A stretch of 64,000 nt of DNA from Bacillota bacterium. Its GTDB lineage: Bacteria; Bacillota; Sulfobacillia; Sulfobacillales; Sulfobacillaceae. The notes beneath the pieces were generated by a model. That model was not told where the DNA came from, searched no databases, and worked only from the letters and a program-made list of their open reading frames with translations. This document shows, one piece after another, positions 46,840 to 56,772 of the stretch (position 1 is its first letter; the number at the start of each line of letters is the position of its first letter). The DNA is taken from contig JAPNUO010000004.1 of NCBI GenBank assembly GCA_026627065.1, positions 298,056 to 362,055 on the forward strand, written 5' to 3'. A program made the position numbers and the translations under genes.

Positions 46840-46901
46840 GTTGGAACGGCGCAAGACACGGCCCACTCGCGGAGGGCCGAAATGCGGCGAGAAAGGCAGG
46901 C

Positions 46902-48101
46902 ATGACATTGGCACAAGATTACGTATTCACGTCGGAATCGGTGACCGAAGGGCATCCGGATAAAGTGGCGGATCAAATTTCTGATGCGATTTTGGATAAC
47001 CTCTTGGAACGCGATCCCGATGCTCGGGTGGCGGCCGAAACCGTGGTCACCACCGGGTTGGCGCTGGTGGTGGGCGAAATCTCGACGGACTGCTACGTCG
47101 ACATTCCCAAGGTGGTGCGCGACACCATTCGCGAGATTGGCTACACGCGGGCCAAAATGGGGTTCGATGCTGACACGGTGGCGGTGTTGACGTCGATTGA
47201 CGAGCAGTCCCCGGATATTGCCCAGGGCGTGGACTATGCTTTAGAGGCGCGCGTGGGTCCCAGCAACCCCCGCGAGCAAATTGGGGCAGGGGATCAAGGC
47301 ATGGTGTTCGGCTTTGCCTGCCGCGAAACGCCGGAACTCATGCCGCTGCCCATTGCGCTCGCTCATCGGTTGGCTCGCCGCCTGGCAGAAGTGCGGAAAA
47401 ATGAGCAGGTGCCATTTTTATGGCCCGATGGCAAGACTCAGGTGACCGTGCGCTACGAAGACGGTCGGCCGGTGTCTCTGGATACGGTGCTGGTTTCCGC
47501 TCAGCACCAGCCTGATGTGACGGCGGAACAATTAAAAGACGCCATTATTGAAGAGGTGCTGCTGCCGGTCCTGGGACAGTGGATTACCAAGTCCACGCGG
47601 ATTTTGGTCAACCCTACCGGACGGTTTGTCATTGGAGGGCCGCATGGGGACTCGGGTCTGACGGGGCGCAAAATCATCGTAGATACCTACGGGGGATACG
47701 CGAGGCACGGCGGCGGCGCGTTTTCCGGCAAAGATCCCACCAAAGTGGACCGTTCGGGTTCGTACGCGGCCCGGTGGGTGGCCAAGAATTTGGTGGCGGC
47801 GGGCTTGGCCGAGCGCGTGGAAATTCAGGTCGCCTATGCTATTGGCGTTGCCCGGCCGCTGTCGATCATGGTCGACTCGTTTGGCACGGGGGTCATGCCG
47901 GATGACCAGTTGGCCGCCTTGGTGAATGAGGTGTTTGACCTGCGGCCGCGGGCCATCATTGAAGACCTAGACTTGCGCCGTCCAATTTACCGGCAAACGG
48001 CCACCTACGGGCACTTTGGCCGTACCGACATTGACCTGCCGTGGGAAGCGGTCAACCGGGTCGAGGAATTAAAAGATCGGGCGGCGACGATGAAACGGTA
48101 G
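46902..48101 (+). CDS. metK: S-adenosylmethionine synthetase
   Basis: MetK makes S-adenosylmethionine from methionine and ATP. The 399-residue protein has [21 protein letters not shown] at the N-terminus (core [11 protein letters not shown]), the ATP motif [12 protein letters not shown], and the phosphate loop [19 protein letters not shown] (core GGGAFSGKD). The ATG at 46902 follows GAAAGGCAGGC. Expression should be switched off by its own product through the riboswitch upstream. Confidence 0.97.
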   Translation: MTLAQDYVFTSESVTEGHPDKVADQISDAILDNLLERDPDARVAAETVVTTGLALVVGEISTDCYVDIPKVVRDTIREIGYTRAKMGFDADTVAVLTSIDEQSPDIAQGVDYALEARVGPSNPREQIGAGDQGMVFGFACRETPELMPLPIALAHRLARRLAEVRKNEQVPFLWPDGKTQVTVRYEDGRPVSLDTVLVSAQHQPDVTAEQLKDAIIEEVLLPVLGQWITKSTRILVNPTGRFVIGGPHGDSGLTGRKIIVDTYGGYARHGGGAFSGKDPTKVDRSGSYAARWVAKNLVAAGLAERVEIQVAYAIGVARPLSIMVDSFGTGVMPDDQLAALVNEVFDLRPRAIIEDLDLRRPIYRQTATYGHFGRTDIDLPWEAVNRVEELKDRAATMKR

Positions 48102-48158
48102 CGCATTTGACGATAGTCTCGCATACCCTGCGTATATACCGGACAGGGGGCGAGAGGC

Positions 48159-48596
48159 ATGACCTGGTGGGGTGCGGTGGGTCTGGCATTGGCGCTCTAC
48201 GGCGTCGTCATGCTGCTGGAATGGCTCTACGAGCGGATTTTGGTGGATGGTCACCGCCAGGCGGCGGTGAGCGTGGTGGTGCGGGTCGTCGATGAGGTTG
48301 ACCGGGTGGAGTACGTTGCTCGAGAGCTTCGGCGCCTAGTGAGTCACCAGGGAGACGGCCATTGGGAGATTATCTGGCTCGTCAGGCAGGCTCGGGCGGA
48401 AACGCGCGCGATTATCGAACGCATCGCGTCCCAGAGTGCGGGATTTCGGATGCTGGACGCGGACGAAGGGGAGGTCCTGACCTGTTGTCGATATCCCTTG
48501 ATCGTGTGGGTGGATTTGTCCCGTGAGCGCAACCAATCGTCTCTGATGGGAGCCGTTCGCCAAGTTCTGACCCATCTCGCCCCGCCGTCCTCCTAA
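48159..48596 (+). CDS. small membrane-anchored protein of unknown function
   Basis: I do not recognise this 145-residue protein. One membrane segment lies at about 4-22, followed by a charged soluble domain with a strand-helix rhythm (AAVSVVVRVVDEVDRVEYVARELRRL in part, then EIIWLV and RAIIERIASQS). This could be a small nucleotide-sugar-like or Rossmann-like fold, but no motif confirms it. Two adjacent Cys lie in VLTCCRYPL. The ATG at 48159 has GGGGGCGAGAGGC upstream. It follows metK by 57 bp and may be cotranscribed with it. Confidence 0.6.
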   Translation: MTWWGAVGLALALYGVVMLLEWLYERILVDGHRQAAVSVVVRVVDEVDRVEYVARELRRLVSHQGDGHWEIIWLVRQARAETRAIIERIASQSAGFRMLDADEGEVLTCCRYPLIVWVDLSRERNQSSLMGAVRQVLTHLAPPSS

Positions 48597-49396
48597 CCGC
48601 ACGTTCCGCCCCTAACGGCTTTCCTTGCGCGACTTTGTGAGAAGCAGGAAAATCCTCGCCCATCCCGAATATTTCAGGTAGCCGGATGCCGGGATGGATG
48701 CTCCCCTCTTTTTCCCCTGTCCGGTGTACGGCCGTGAAAGGGGACGGGCTAGGTGCCCACGCGATCCTCATTTCTTCCTTTCCATCCATTGCTTCGGGCG
48801 ATCGCCCCATTGACTGACTGGCCCACCCTGGTCCTTGGCCGTGGCATGGTGTGGGATAGGGAGGGGGCCCATCGAAATCGCTCCGGCGCGCGTTGGGCCT
48901 TTGTCGGGAAGAGTCCTCTGCGGCGTGTCCGACGCCTTTCGGGTACTCGCTGTAGGCGTCGCCTTACGCTGTGTGGTGGGCTTTACCGTATGGCAAGCCT
49001 CGCCTTCAGGGTGGTGACGCGTGTCTTCAAGACCACGGTTAGGCTCGGGATGGGAATCTGCTGCGCGAGTGACAGACGGCCAGACGCGGTGGGCGGCATC
49101 GCCTCCATCCAAGGCTTCGGTTGGCGCCGCGGGGTCGTCGACCTGGCTGCTGCCTTTGTATTCGCAGCGGATGGTCGGACCCCATTGACTCCGTCAGCCT
49201 CCACGCGTTCCGGGCTTTGCCGACGAGAGTTCCCCCCTTGATCCCAGGCGGTGCAGCGGCGTTTTGGTGGATTCAACGACGGCGAGAGGAACGGTGAGGA
49301 TTGGGGGCGGCCTCTACTGAAATGGCGCGCCGAAGCTTGTGCGAGAGTGATTCTCGCTTAGGAACACTATCCCCAGTGAAAATGTTGCCATGCCTT
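48597..49396. other. about 0.8 kb without a convincing gene
   Basis: No frame here has a good ribosome site, a recognisable family or a believable length. The largest plus frame (48753-49241) and its minus partners look like chance frames in GC-rich DNA. Several inverted repeats can be seen, for example CCATCCCG...CGGGATGG near 48658-48700 and CGACGCC...GGCGTCG at 48930-48961. It could encode a structured RNA or be decayed coding sequence. Confidence 0.5.
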
Positions 49397-49454
49397 TTAT
49401 CAACAGACTTATCCCCATTATCCCCAGGTGAGAATGACTGTGGACTGTGGATTT
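49397..49454. promoter_or_regulatory. cluster of five DnaA-box-like 9-mers
   Basis: TTATCAACA (49397-49405), two tandem TTATCCCCA (49409-49417 and 49418-49426), and on the other strand TGTGGACTG (49439-49447) and TGTGGATTT (49446-49454). Three differ from the consensus TTATCCACA by one base; the reverse-strand pair differ by two or three. No dnaA or dnaN is nearby and the genes on both sides run in the same direction, so this is not an obvious replication origin. Confidence 0.4.
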
Positions 49455-49481
49455 TAGGCGATTTCAAGCACAGAGACGCCG

Positions 49482-49507
49482 CTCTGTCAAGTTTCGACAG
49501 AGTTTTT
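49482..49507 (+). terminator. intrinsic terminator in the gap
   Basis: A perfect 7-bp stem (49482-49488 with 49496-49502), a 7-nt loop and five Ts. It faces the plus strand and has no coding gene directly upstream, which suggests that some RNA from the gap ends here. Confidence 0.7.
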
Positions 49508-49686
49508 AAGGGGCGGTGGGTATAGTGAGGGAGGTCGCATGATGTCGGAGACGAGAGGGGTCGCATAAGGGGGACCGTTTCAACAAGGAGGCGCTGCATA
49601 TATTAAAAGATGAATCATCTTTCGGAGAAAGAACTCGACTGCATGCAAACATTCATAAGCTCATTATCTCTCAGGCGTTAAGTCGG

Positions 49687-50847
49687 TTGGGCGACAACTT
49701 TTCAGAGGTAGCTCTGGCGCTGTTTGTCTTGGCCTTGACAAAGAATAACGTGGCGGCTCTTGGCGTAGTGCTGGCGATGGTGTATCTGCCGCGCGTGGCC
49801 TTGGGGTGGTTGGTCGCGGGGATCATTGACCGGCTGCCGCCGCGCGCGGTGCTTCTGGCAGGCGATGTGGCGCGCGCCGCCCTGGTCCTCTCCGTTCCGG
49901 GAGTCCGAAGCTACCCGTGGACCGTTGCCGCCGTATTTCTCATGTACGGCATTACGATGGTGTACCAGCCGCTGGTGCGCGCCCTGCAGCCTGAAATTGC
50001 CGCAAGTCCCGAGGTGAATCAAAAGAGCGCGGCGCGTCAGCATAGTTATTACGCCATTGCCGATTTGGGGGCATATCTGGCAGCCGCCGGTGTCCTGGCC
50101 CTGTGGGGGGTGGCACCCGCATTTGCGATTGATGCGGCGACCTACCTGGGAGCGGCCGCCCTGATCCAAACCTTGCGGGTCAACCCAACAATCTGGACGG
50201 CGCCGAAGGCGGGAGAGTCGCGGTTTTGGGAAGACATTCGCGAAGGCTATCGTTATGTGAAAGCGGCAAGCCCCCAGCGGATGGTCATTCTTCTGTCGAG
50301 CGCCGCGGCGTTAGGGGTGGCGGCGCTCAACACCCTCCTGGCTCCGCTATCCCGCGCGATTTGGCACGTGTCCTCTGCCCATTATGTTTGGCTGTTGTTG
50401 TCCATTGCCTCGGGTTCCCTGGCCTCCAGCATTGTCATTGAGCGGTGGCGGGTCATGGAGCATTACCCGTTTCATCTCTTGTTGGGGACAGGGTTTTTCT
50501 TGACGGGCTTGGGGTTTGGGACGGTGCTGATTCTGCCGCATTGGTGGCTGGGAGCGGTGAGTCTAATGTTTGCCGGGGCGGGAAACGCGCTCTACGGTAC
50601 GGCCTTGATTGCCTGGATGCAGCAGCGCACACCTTTTGCTGTGCGGGCCCGCATTTTGTCGATTCGGGGCATGGGCATGGGGGTGGGAGGCGCGGTTGGC
50701 GCCTTGGCGGCGGGATGGCTGGCGGGCGGAGTGGGTCTCGGCCCCACTGTGGCGGCCGTGGCTGTTTTGTGGAGCGCCATTGCGGCTTGGGCGATCGCGT
50801 CGCACAGCCTGTTGACGTCCGGCGACGCGGCGGCCGCGGCTTTGTAG
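49687..50847 (+). CDS. major facilitator superfamily transporter (MFS_3-like), start uncertain
   Basis: A 12-segment-type exporter of 386 residues from TTG 49687. The segment LGDNFSEVALALF and the later GNALYGTALIAWMQQRTP and RARILSIRGMGMG are typical of the MFS_3/EntS-like group, which exports siderophores or drugs. The open frame continues upstream in good membrane-1 context (KLIISQALSR before LGDN). AAGGAGG at 49585-49591 is followed in frame only by ATA at 49600, with no ATG, GTG or TTG. A nearby ATG at 49610 is in another frame that stops at 49681. So the true start is ATA, or there is a frameshift, or translation begins at 49687 and the first segment is short. Confidence 0.75.
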   Translation: MGDNFSEVALALFVLALTKNNVAALGVVLAMVYLPRVALGWLVAGIIDRLPPRAVLLAGDVARAALVLSVPGVRSYPWTVAAVFLMYGITMVYQPLVRALQPEIAASPEVNQKSAARQHSYYAIADLGAYLAAAGVLALWGVAPAFAIDAATYLGAAALIQTLRVNPTIWTAPKAGESRFWEDIREGYRYVKAASPQRMVILLSSAAALGVAALNTLLAPLSRAIWHVSSAHYVWLLLSIASGSLASSIVIERWRVMEHYPFHLLLGTGFFLTGLGFGTVLILPHWWLGAVSLMFAGAGNALYGTALIAWMQQRTPFAVRARILSIRGMGMGVGGAVGALAAGWLAGGVGLGPTVAAVAVLWSAIAAWAIASHSLLTSGDAAAAAL

Positions 50848-50868
50848 CAGCTTGTCGGTGGAAACTGT

Positions 50869-50897
50869 TTGACTTTTTTGGAAGGCAATGTTATAGT
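50869..50897 (+). promoter_or_regulatory. sigma-A promoter of the cold shock gene
   Basis: TTGACT (50869-50874) and TATAGT (50892-50897) with a 17-nt spacer. A leader of about 55 nt leads to the cold shock start. Confidence 0.8.
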
Positions 50898-50954
50898 GAC
50901 CGCGGTCGTTCCTTTGGGAGCGGGCCTTTAAGTTGAAAGGGGAAAAGCAAGAAA

Positions 50955-51152
50955 ATGACTGGTCGCGTCAAGTGGTTCAGCGCTGAAAAGGGGTACGGAT
51001 TTCTGGAGAGGGAAGACGGCGGCGATGTCTTTGTACATTTCAGTGCCATAAATGGCGAAGGTTTCCGTACGCTCAATGAAGGCGAGCGTGTCGAATTTGA
51101 TGTTGTAGAGGGTGACCGCGGTCCGCAAGCCGCGAACGTCGTCCGCCTCTAA
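50955..51152 (+). CDS. cold shock domain protein (CspA family)
   Basis: A 65-residue single cold-shock domain that binds single-stranded RNA and DNA. RNP1 is present as GYGFLER and RNP2 as DVFVHFSAI, with the usual opening [13 protein letters not shown]. The ATG at 50955 has AAAGGGGAAAAG upstream. It has its own promoter and terminator, so it is a single-gene unit. Confidence 0.95.
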   Translation: MTGRVKWFSAEKGYGFLEREDGGDVFVHFSAINGEGFRTLNEGERVEFDVVEGDRGPQAANVVRL

Positions 51153-51172
51153 ACCAGCGGTTCGACTCATGC

Positions 51173-51205
51173 CAAGGCCGGGAAATCCCGGCCTTGATGC
51201 TTTTT
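51173..51205 (+). terminator. intrinsic terminator after the cold shock gene
   Basis: A perfect 10-bp stem (51173-51182 with 51187-51196) with an AAAT loop, followed after ATGC by five Ts. Confidence 0.85.
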
Positions 51206-51219
51206 CGGCGATAAACGGG

Positions 51220-51228
51220 TGGTATAAT
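51220..51228 (+). promoter_or_regulatory. extended -10 promoter for hpf
   Basis: TGGTATAAT, a perfect -10 box with the TGn extension. No good -35 box is seen at the right distance, as is common for extended -10 promoters. Confidence 0.6.
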
Positions 51229-51367
51229 GTGGGTGCCAGTTTGAAGATTTCCCGCCGCGTCTCTCACGTCGGCGAGGAGTGTGTTTGTCGTAGTCAACCG
51301 GCGGAAAGATTACAAATAAGGGGGAAGGCGGCCGCCCCGCGCGTTGAGCGGGAGCCGCTGTTTCAAA

Positions 51368-51871
51368 ATGGACGTCATCGTACGCGGGAAGAACGTGGAA
51401 GTGACCGAGGCGCTTAAGGAACATGTGACGCGCAAATTGTCCAAGATGGACAAGTATTTTGACCACCGCGAAGTGACTGCGCATGCGCGGCTGGCGGTGG
51501 AAGGCGAGGACCATATCATCGAAGTGACTATTCCGCTGGATGGACTCATTTTGCGCGGCGAAGAGACGTCACCGGATATGTATGTCTCGGTCGACCGGGT
51601 CGTCGACAAATTGGAGCGCCAGTTGGTGAAATACAAGGCGCGCGTGAAGCGTCGCCATGGCCATGAGGCTAAGCCCATGAATCCGCATCATCCCGAGGAG
51701 CTTGTGCGGCGAAAAACGTTTCCCTCCAAGCCGATGACCGTGGAAGAGGCGCTGATGCAAATGGATCTGTTAGGGCATGATTTTTTTGCATTTACCAATG
51801 CGGAAACGGACGTCATCAATGTGGTGTATCGCCGGGAAGACGGAGGGTACGGATTGTTGGAGCCCGGTTAA
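51368..51871 (+). CDS. hpf: ribosome hibernation promoting factor, long form
   Basis: A 167-residue HPF. The N-terminal domain (about 1-100: VIVRGKNVEVTEALKEHV, then EDHIIEVTI) binds the ribosome at the mRNA and tRNA channel. The C-terminal domain (about 110-165: RRKTFPSKPMTVEEALMQMD in part) drives formation of 100S dimers in long HPF proteins. The ATG at 51368 matches the family start; its ribosome site (GCGGGAG) is rather far away. In B. subtilis the hpf homologue also stands just before secA and prfB. Confidence 0.95.
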   Translation: MDVIVRGKNVEVTEALKEHVTRKLSKMDKYFDHREVTAHARLAVEGEDHIIEVTIPLDGLILRGEETSPDMYVSVDRVVDKLERQLVKYKARVKRRHGHEAKPMNPHHPEELVRRKTFPSKPMTVEEALMQMDLLGHDFFAFTNAETDVINVVYRREDGGYGLLEPG

Positions 51872-51897
51872 CCGACCCAGCGTTAGGACAGGATTTG

Positions 51898-51925
51898 CGG
51901 GAACTCGACAGAGTTCCCGTTTTTT
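51898..51925 (+). terminator. intrinsic terminator after hpf
   Basis: A perfect 9-bp stem (51898-51906 with 51911-51919) with a GACA loop, followed by six Ts. Confidence 0.9.
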
Positions 51926-51992
51926 ATGAGGAAAAAGCAGGAATCTTTGCGCTGAGGTCGAAATAGAGGGTGAAGTCCCGAGGGAGGATGGC

Positions 51993-52616
51993 ATGACGGT
52001 TTCGCAATATCAAGAGTATGTCGACATTTTGCAGCGCGCGCCGCACATCAAACGGGCTGAGGTGGTCGATGACGGCTTTGGTGGGTACCAGGTACAAGTG
52101 GTGAGCCAAAGCACCCAGCCTCCCCGTCACGTGGTGCGGGAAATTGTGTCCCTCCTCCGCAGTGCGGGATGGCACGACATTCAGGCCGGTCAAGTGACGG
52201 TCGTGCAAGTGCAGGCAGAGGACGATCAGCGGCGATCGTTTGGCCGTTTGAGGATCGCAGGCTTCGCCGTCAGCTATGGGCCATCCGGATATAAGGCGCA
52301 GTGTCGTTTGGTGCACGGGGCTCGTTTTTATGAAGGCGAAGGGGTGGCGCCTACCAGCATCCTGGCGGTGGCCCGGGCGACCGTCGCCGCGGTCAATGAG
52401 GCGTTGGGCCAGCGCGAGGGACTGCACTTGGTGGAGGCGACTCAGCTGGAGGTCGCGGGGGTGTCGCTCTCAGTGGCGCTGGCGTTGGATCTGGACGGCG
52501 AGGTCATGGCGGGGAACGCCGTACACCGGGACACGACAGCCGAGGAAACCATGATCCGCGCGGTACTGGATGCGATAAACCGTCGGTTTGTGCTGTTCAC
52601 GGGACAAAAAGTTTGA
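51993..52616 (+). CDS. conserved-looking soluble protein of unknown function
   Basis: A 207-residue protein without signal or membrane segments. Two similar-looking alpha/beta halves are possible: residues 1-75 (VSQYQEYVDILQ, HVVREIVSLLRSAGW) and 85-207 (AVARATVAAVNEALG, TTAEETMIRAVLDAINR). The second half has the repeated strand-helix pattern of small allosteric or ACT-like domains, but no motif confirms this. The ATG at 51993 has GAGGGAGG upstream at good spacing. It is between hpf and the HD-GYP gene and does not occur at this place in B. subtilis, as far as I recall. Confidence 0.65.
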   Translation: MTVSQYQEYVDILQRAPHIKRAEVVDDGFGGYQVQVVSQSTQPPRHVVREIVSLLRSAGWHDIQAGQVTVVQVQAEDDQRRSFGRLRIAGFAVSYGPSGYKAQCRLVHGARFYEGEGVAPTSILAVARATVAAVNEALGQREGLHLVEATQLEVAGVSLSVALALDLDGEVMAGNAVHRDTTAEETMIRAVLDAINRRFVLFTGQKV

Positions 52617-52712
52617 CGAGTTTCGACCAACACTAGACCCGAGCGAATTCATGGCAGGTGATGGCAAGAGCGGGCCAGCCTGTCGGCTGTTACGATGGGA
52701 GTAGCTGCCAAC

Positions 52713-52793
52713 ATGAAGGGTCTCGTCAAGAGCCTTGTCGCCGGTGTCAAGAACGTTTTGGTCAACGGCGGGTTCGGGATTTATTTGGAGTAG
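52713..52793 (+). CDS. possible 26-residue amphipathic peptide
   Basis: ATG at 52713 with GGGAG about 10 nt upstream opens a 26-codon frame. The peptide (MKGLVKSLVAGVKNVLVNGG and six more residues) has Lys and Val/Leu spaced as in an amphipathic helix. It could be a small membrane-binding peptide, or a chance frame in the leader of the HD-GYP gene. Nothing else supports it. Confidence 0.28.
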   Translation: MKGLVKSLVAGVKNVLVNGGFGIYLE

Positions 52794-52830
52794 TTCTTGT
52801 TGGTCGATAATTTTAAGCGAGGAGGGCCCT

Positions 52831-54183
52831 ATGTATCCGCGCAAAATGCAACTCTACATGATGGGTATTGGATTGGGGAGCGCCATCATTTTGTGGGAGT
52901 CGCGGGGGTTCTTCAGCCATCTTACTGTTACTGCTGCCATTTTTGCGGGGGCGGCCCTTCTTAGTTCGTTGTTTGCTGTCGAAATGATGCGCGGTCAAGG
53001 AGCTGTCTCCTTGGTGTTGCCAGTGGTGTTGACTGTAGGAATTGTCATGGGGCCGGCCGCCGGAGCGTGGATGGGCACGATTCCAACGATGAACCAGCGC
53101 GAGTTGACGGGGAAGGTCAAGTGGCCGTCAGTCCTCTTTAATCGTGCCCAGTTTGCAATTGTAGGATGGTCTAGTGGCGAGGTTTTTCGCGCTTTGGGTG
53201 GAGACGTAGGCCATTTGTCCTTGGCGGGCTTGAGCGGACCCTTGATTGTCGCGGCAGTCGTGGCCTTTGGCTTGAACTTTTTTCTCAATCTCATTGCTGT
53301 TGCCCTTCGGCAGGACCGTTCGCTAAAGGAAATCACCCGCGTGTACTACAAGTGGATGCTCCCCAGCTTTGCCGTCATGCTCCCGGTAGGGTATCTGATG
53401 GCGGCCGTATACCAGGTTTCGGGTCCATGGCCGGAGCTCATCTTCTTAGTGCCGCTCATTGCGGTGCGCACCTGGATGGTCCTGGTCAAGCGGGTTCACG
53501 AAATGTACAACCACACCATCCGCGTGTTGCTGGTCGGGCTGGACGCCAAGGATCCGTACACGTTCGGTCATTCGATGCGTGTGGGCCAATATGGGGCGGT
53601 GCTGGCGCGGTACATGAAACTGCCGGAAGACGTGGTGGAGCAAATTCGGCATGCCGGTATGCTGCATGACATCGGCAAGATGGCTATTCCCGACGAAATC
53701 CTGAATAAGCGGGGACGGCTCACCATTCCTGAAACCTTTACGATTCAGCGTCATCCGGTGTTGGGCAGCTCCATGCTGACGCAAGTGAAAATTGCGGGGT
53801 GCGCGCGCGACTGGGTGCTGCATCATCACGAGCGGTGGGACGGCACCGGCTATCCCGACAACATGGTCGGCGAGGAGATTCCGCTGGAAACGCGCATTGT
53901 CTCGGTGGTGGACGCCTATGACGCGATGACCTCCGATCGTCCTTACCGGCAAGCCATGTCGCACGAAGAAGCATTGAAGGAGATCATGGAGGAATCGGGT
54001 ACGCAATTTGACCCGTTGGTGGTGGAGAAGTTTGTGGAACTCTGTTCGGAGGTGAATTTAGCCGCCGAAGAAGGCGCCGGGCATGGCTGGGATCGCACCC
54101 CCAACATTCCCATCGAAGAGCTGCAGGCCGAATACGAACGGGAGCTGCAGGAATATCTGGCCCGCGAGAACCCGCAAGAATAG
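52831..54183 (+). CDS. HD-GYP domain cyclic-di-GMP phosphodiesterase, membrane bound
   Basis: A 450-residue protein. The first 220 residues form about six membrane segments of the kind seen in MHYT- or 5TM-type sensors. A C-terminal HD-GYP domain follows: HAGMLHDIGKMAIPDEILNK (HD pair in LHDIGK), HHERWDGTGYPDNM (the GYP motif as GTGYP), and DAYDAMTSDRPYR. It should degrade cyclic di-GMP in response to a membrane signal. The ATG at 52831 follows GAGGAGGG. No diguanylate cyclase is in the window. Confidence 0.9.
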   Translation: MYPRKMQLYMMGIGLGSAIILWESRGFFSHLTVTAAIFAGAALLSSLFAVEMMRGQGAVSLVLPVVLTVGIVMGPAAGAWMGTIPTMNQRELTGKVKWPSVLFNRAQFAIVGWSSGEVFRALGGDVGHLSLAGLSGPLIVAAVVAFGLNFFLNLIAVALRQDRSLKEITRVYYKWMLPSFAVMLPVGYLMAAVYQVSGPWPELIFLVPLIAVRTWMVLVKRVHEMYNHTIRVLLVGLDAKDPYTFGHSMRVGQYGAVLARYMKLPEDVVEQIRHAGMLHDIGKMAIPDEILNKRGRLTIPETFTIQRHPVLGSSMLTQVKIAGCARDWVLHHHERWDGTGYPDNMVGEEIPLETRIVSVVDAYDAMTSDRPYRQAMSHEEALKEIMEESGTQFDPLVVEKFVELCSEVNLAAEEGAGHGWDRTPNIPIEELQAEYERELQEYLARENPQE

Positions 54184-54187
54184 CCGG

Positions 54188-54216
54188 TTGCTCCCGGGGA
54201 GGAGCCATGCTACACT
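54188..54216 (+). promoter_or_regulatory. sigma-A-type promoter upstream of secA
   Basis: TTGCTC (54188-54193) and TACACT (54211-54216) spaced by 17 nt, directly after the HD-GYP stop. Confidence 0.5.
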
Positions 54217-54240
54217 AAATCAATAGGTTTAGCGCGGATA

Positions 54241-54262
54241 GGAACCTGGAAAGGTTCCTTTT
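54241..54262 (+). terminator. hairpin with T-run in the secA leader
   Basis: A 7-bp stem (54241-54247 with 54252-54258), GGAA loop and four Ts. It may end HD-GYP transcription or, since it lies after the putative promoter, attenuate secA. Confidence 0.55.
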
Positions 54263-54289
54263 GGCCGTTGATGGGAGGATCGCACGCGG

Positions 54290-56743
<2,454 letters not shown>

Positions 56744-56772
56744 GGGCCCGTATCGAAAAGGAGCGACGGTGT

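Noticed and set aside
48753..49241. 162-codon plus frame in the gene-poor interval
   Set aside because: No ribosome site, no motif and Arg-rich composition; minus-strand frames of similar size cover the same DNA.
49360..49460. Replication origin
   Set aside because: No dnaA, dnaN, rpmH or gyrase genes nearby and no change in coding strand; the boxes are imperfect. Kept only as a DnaA-box-like cluster.
48597..49480. RNase P RNA, tmRNA, SRP RNA or 6S RNA in the gap
   Set aside because: The hallmark motifs of these RNAs could not be found by reading; only general inverted repeats are present.
49301..49525. 74-codon TTG frame over the DnaA-like boxes
   Set aside because: It would read through the intrinsic terminator at 49482-49507 and resembles nothing known.
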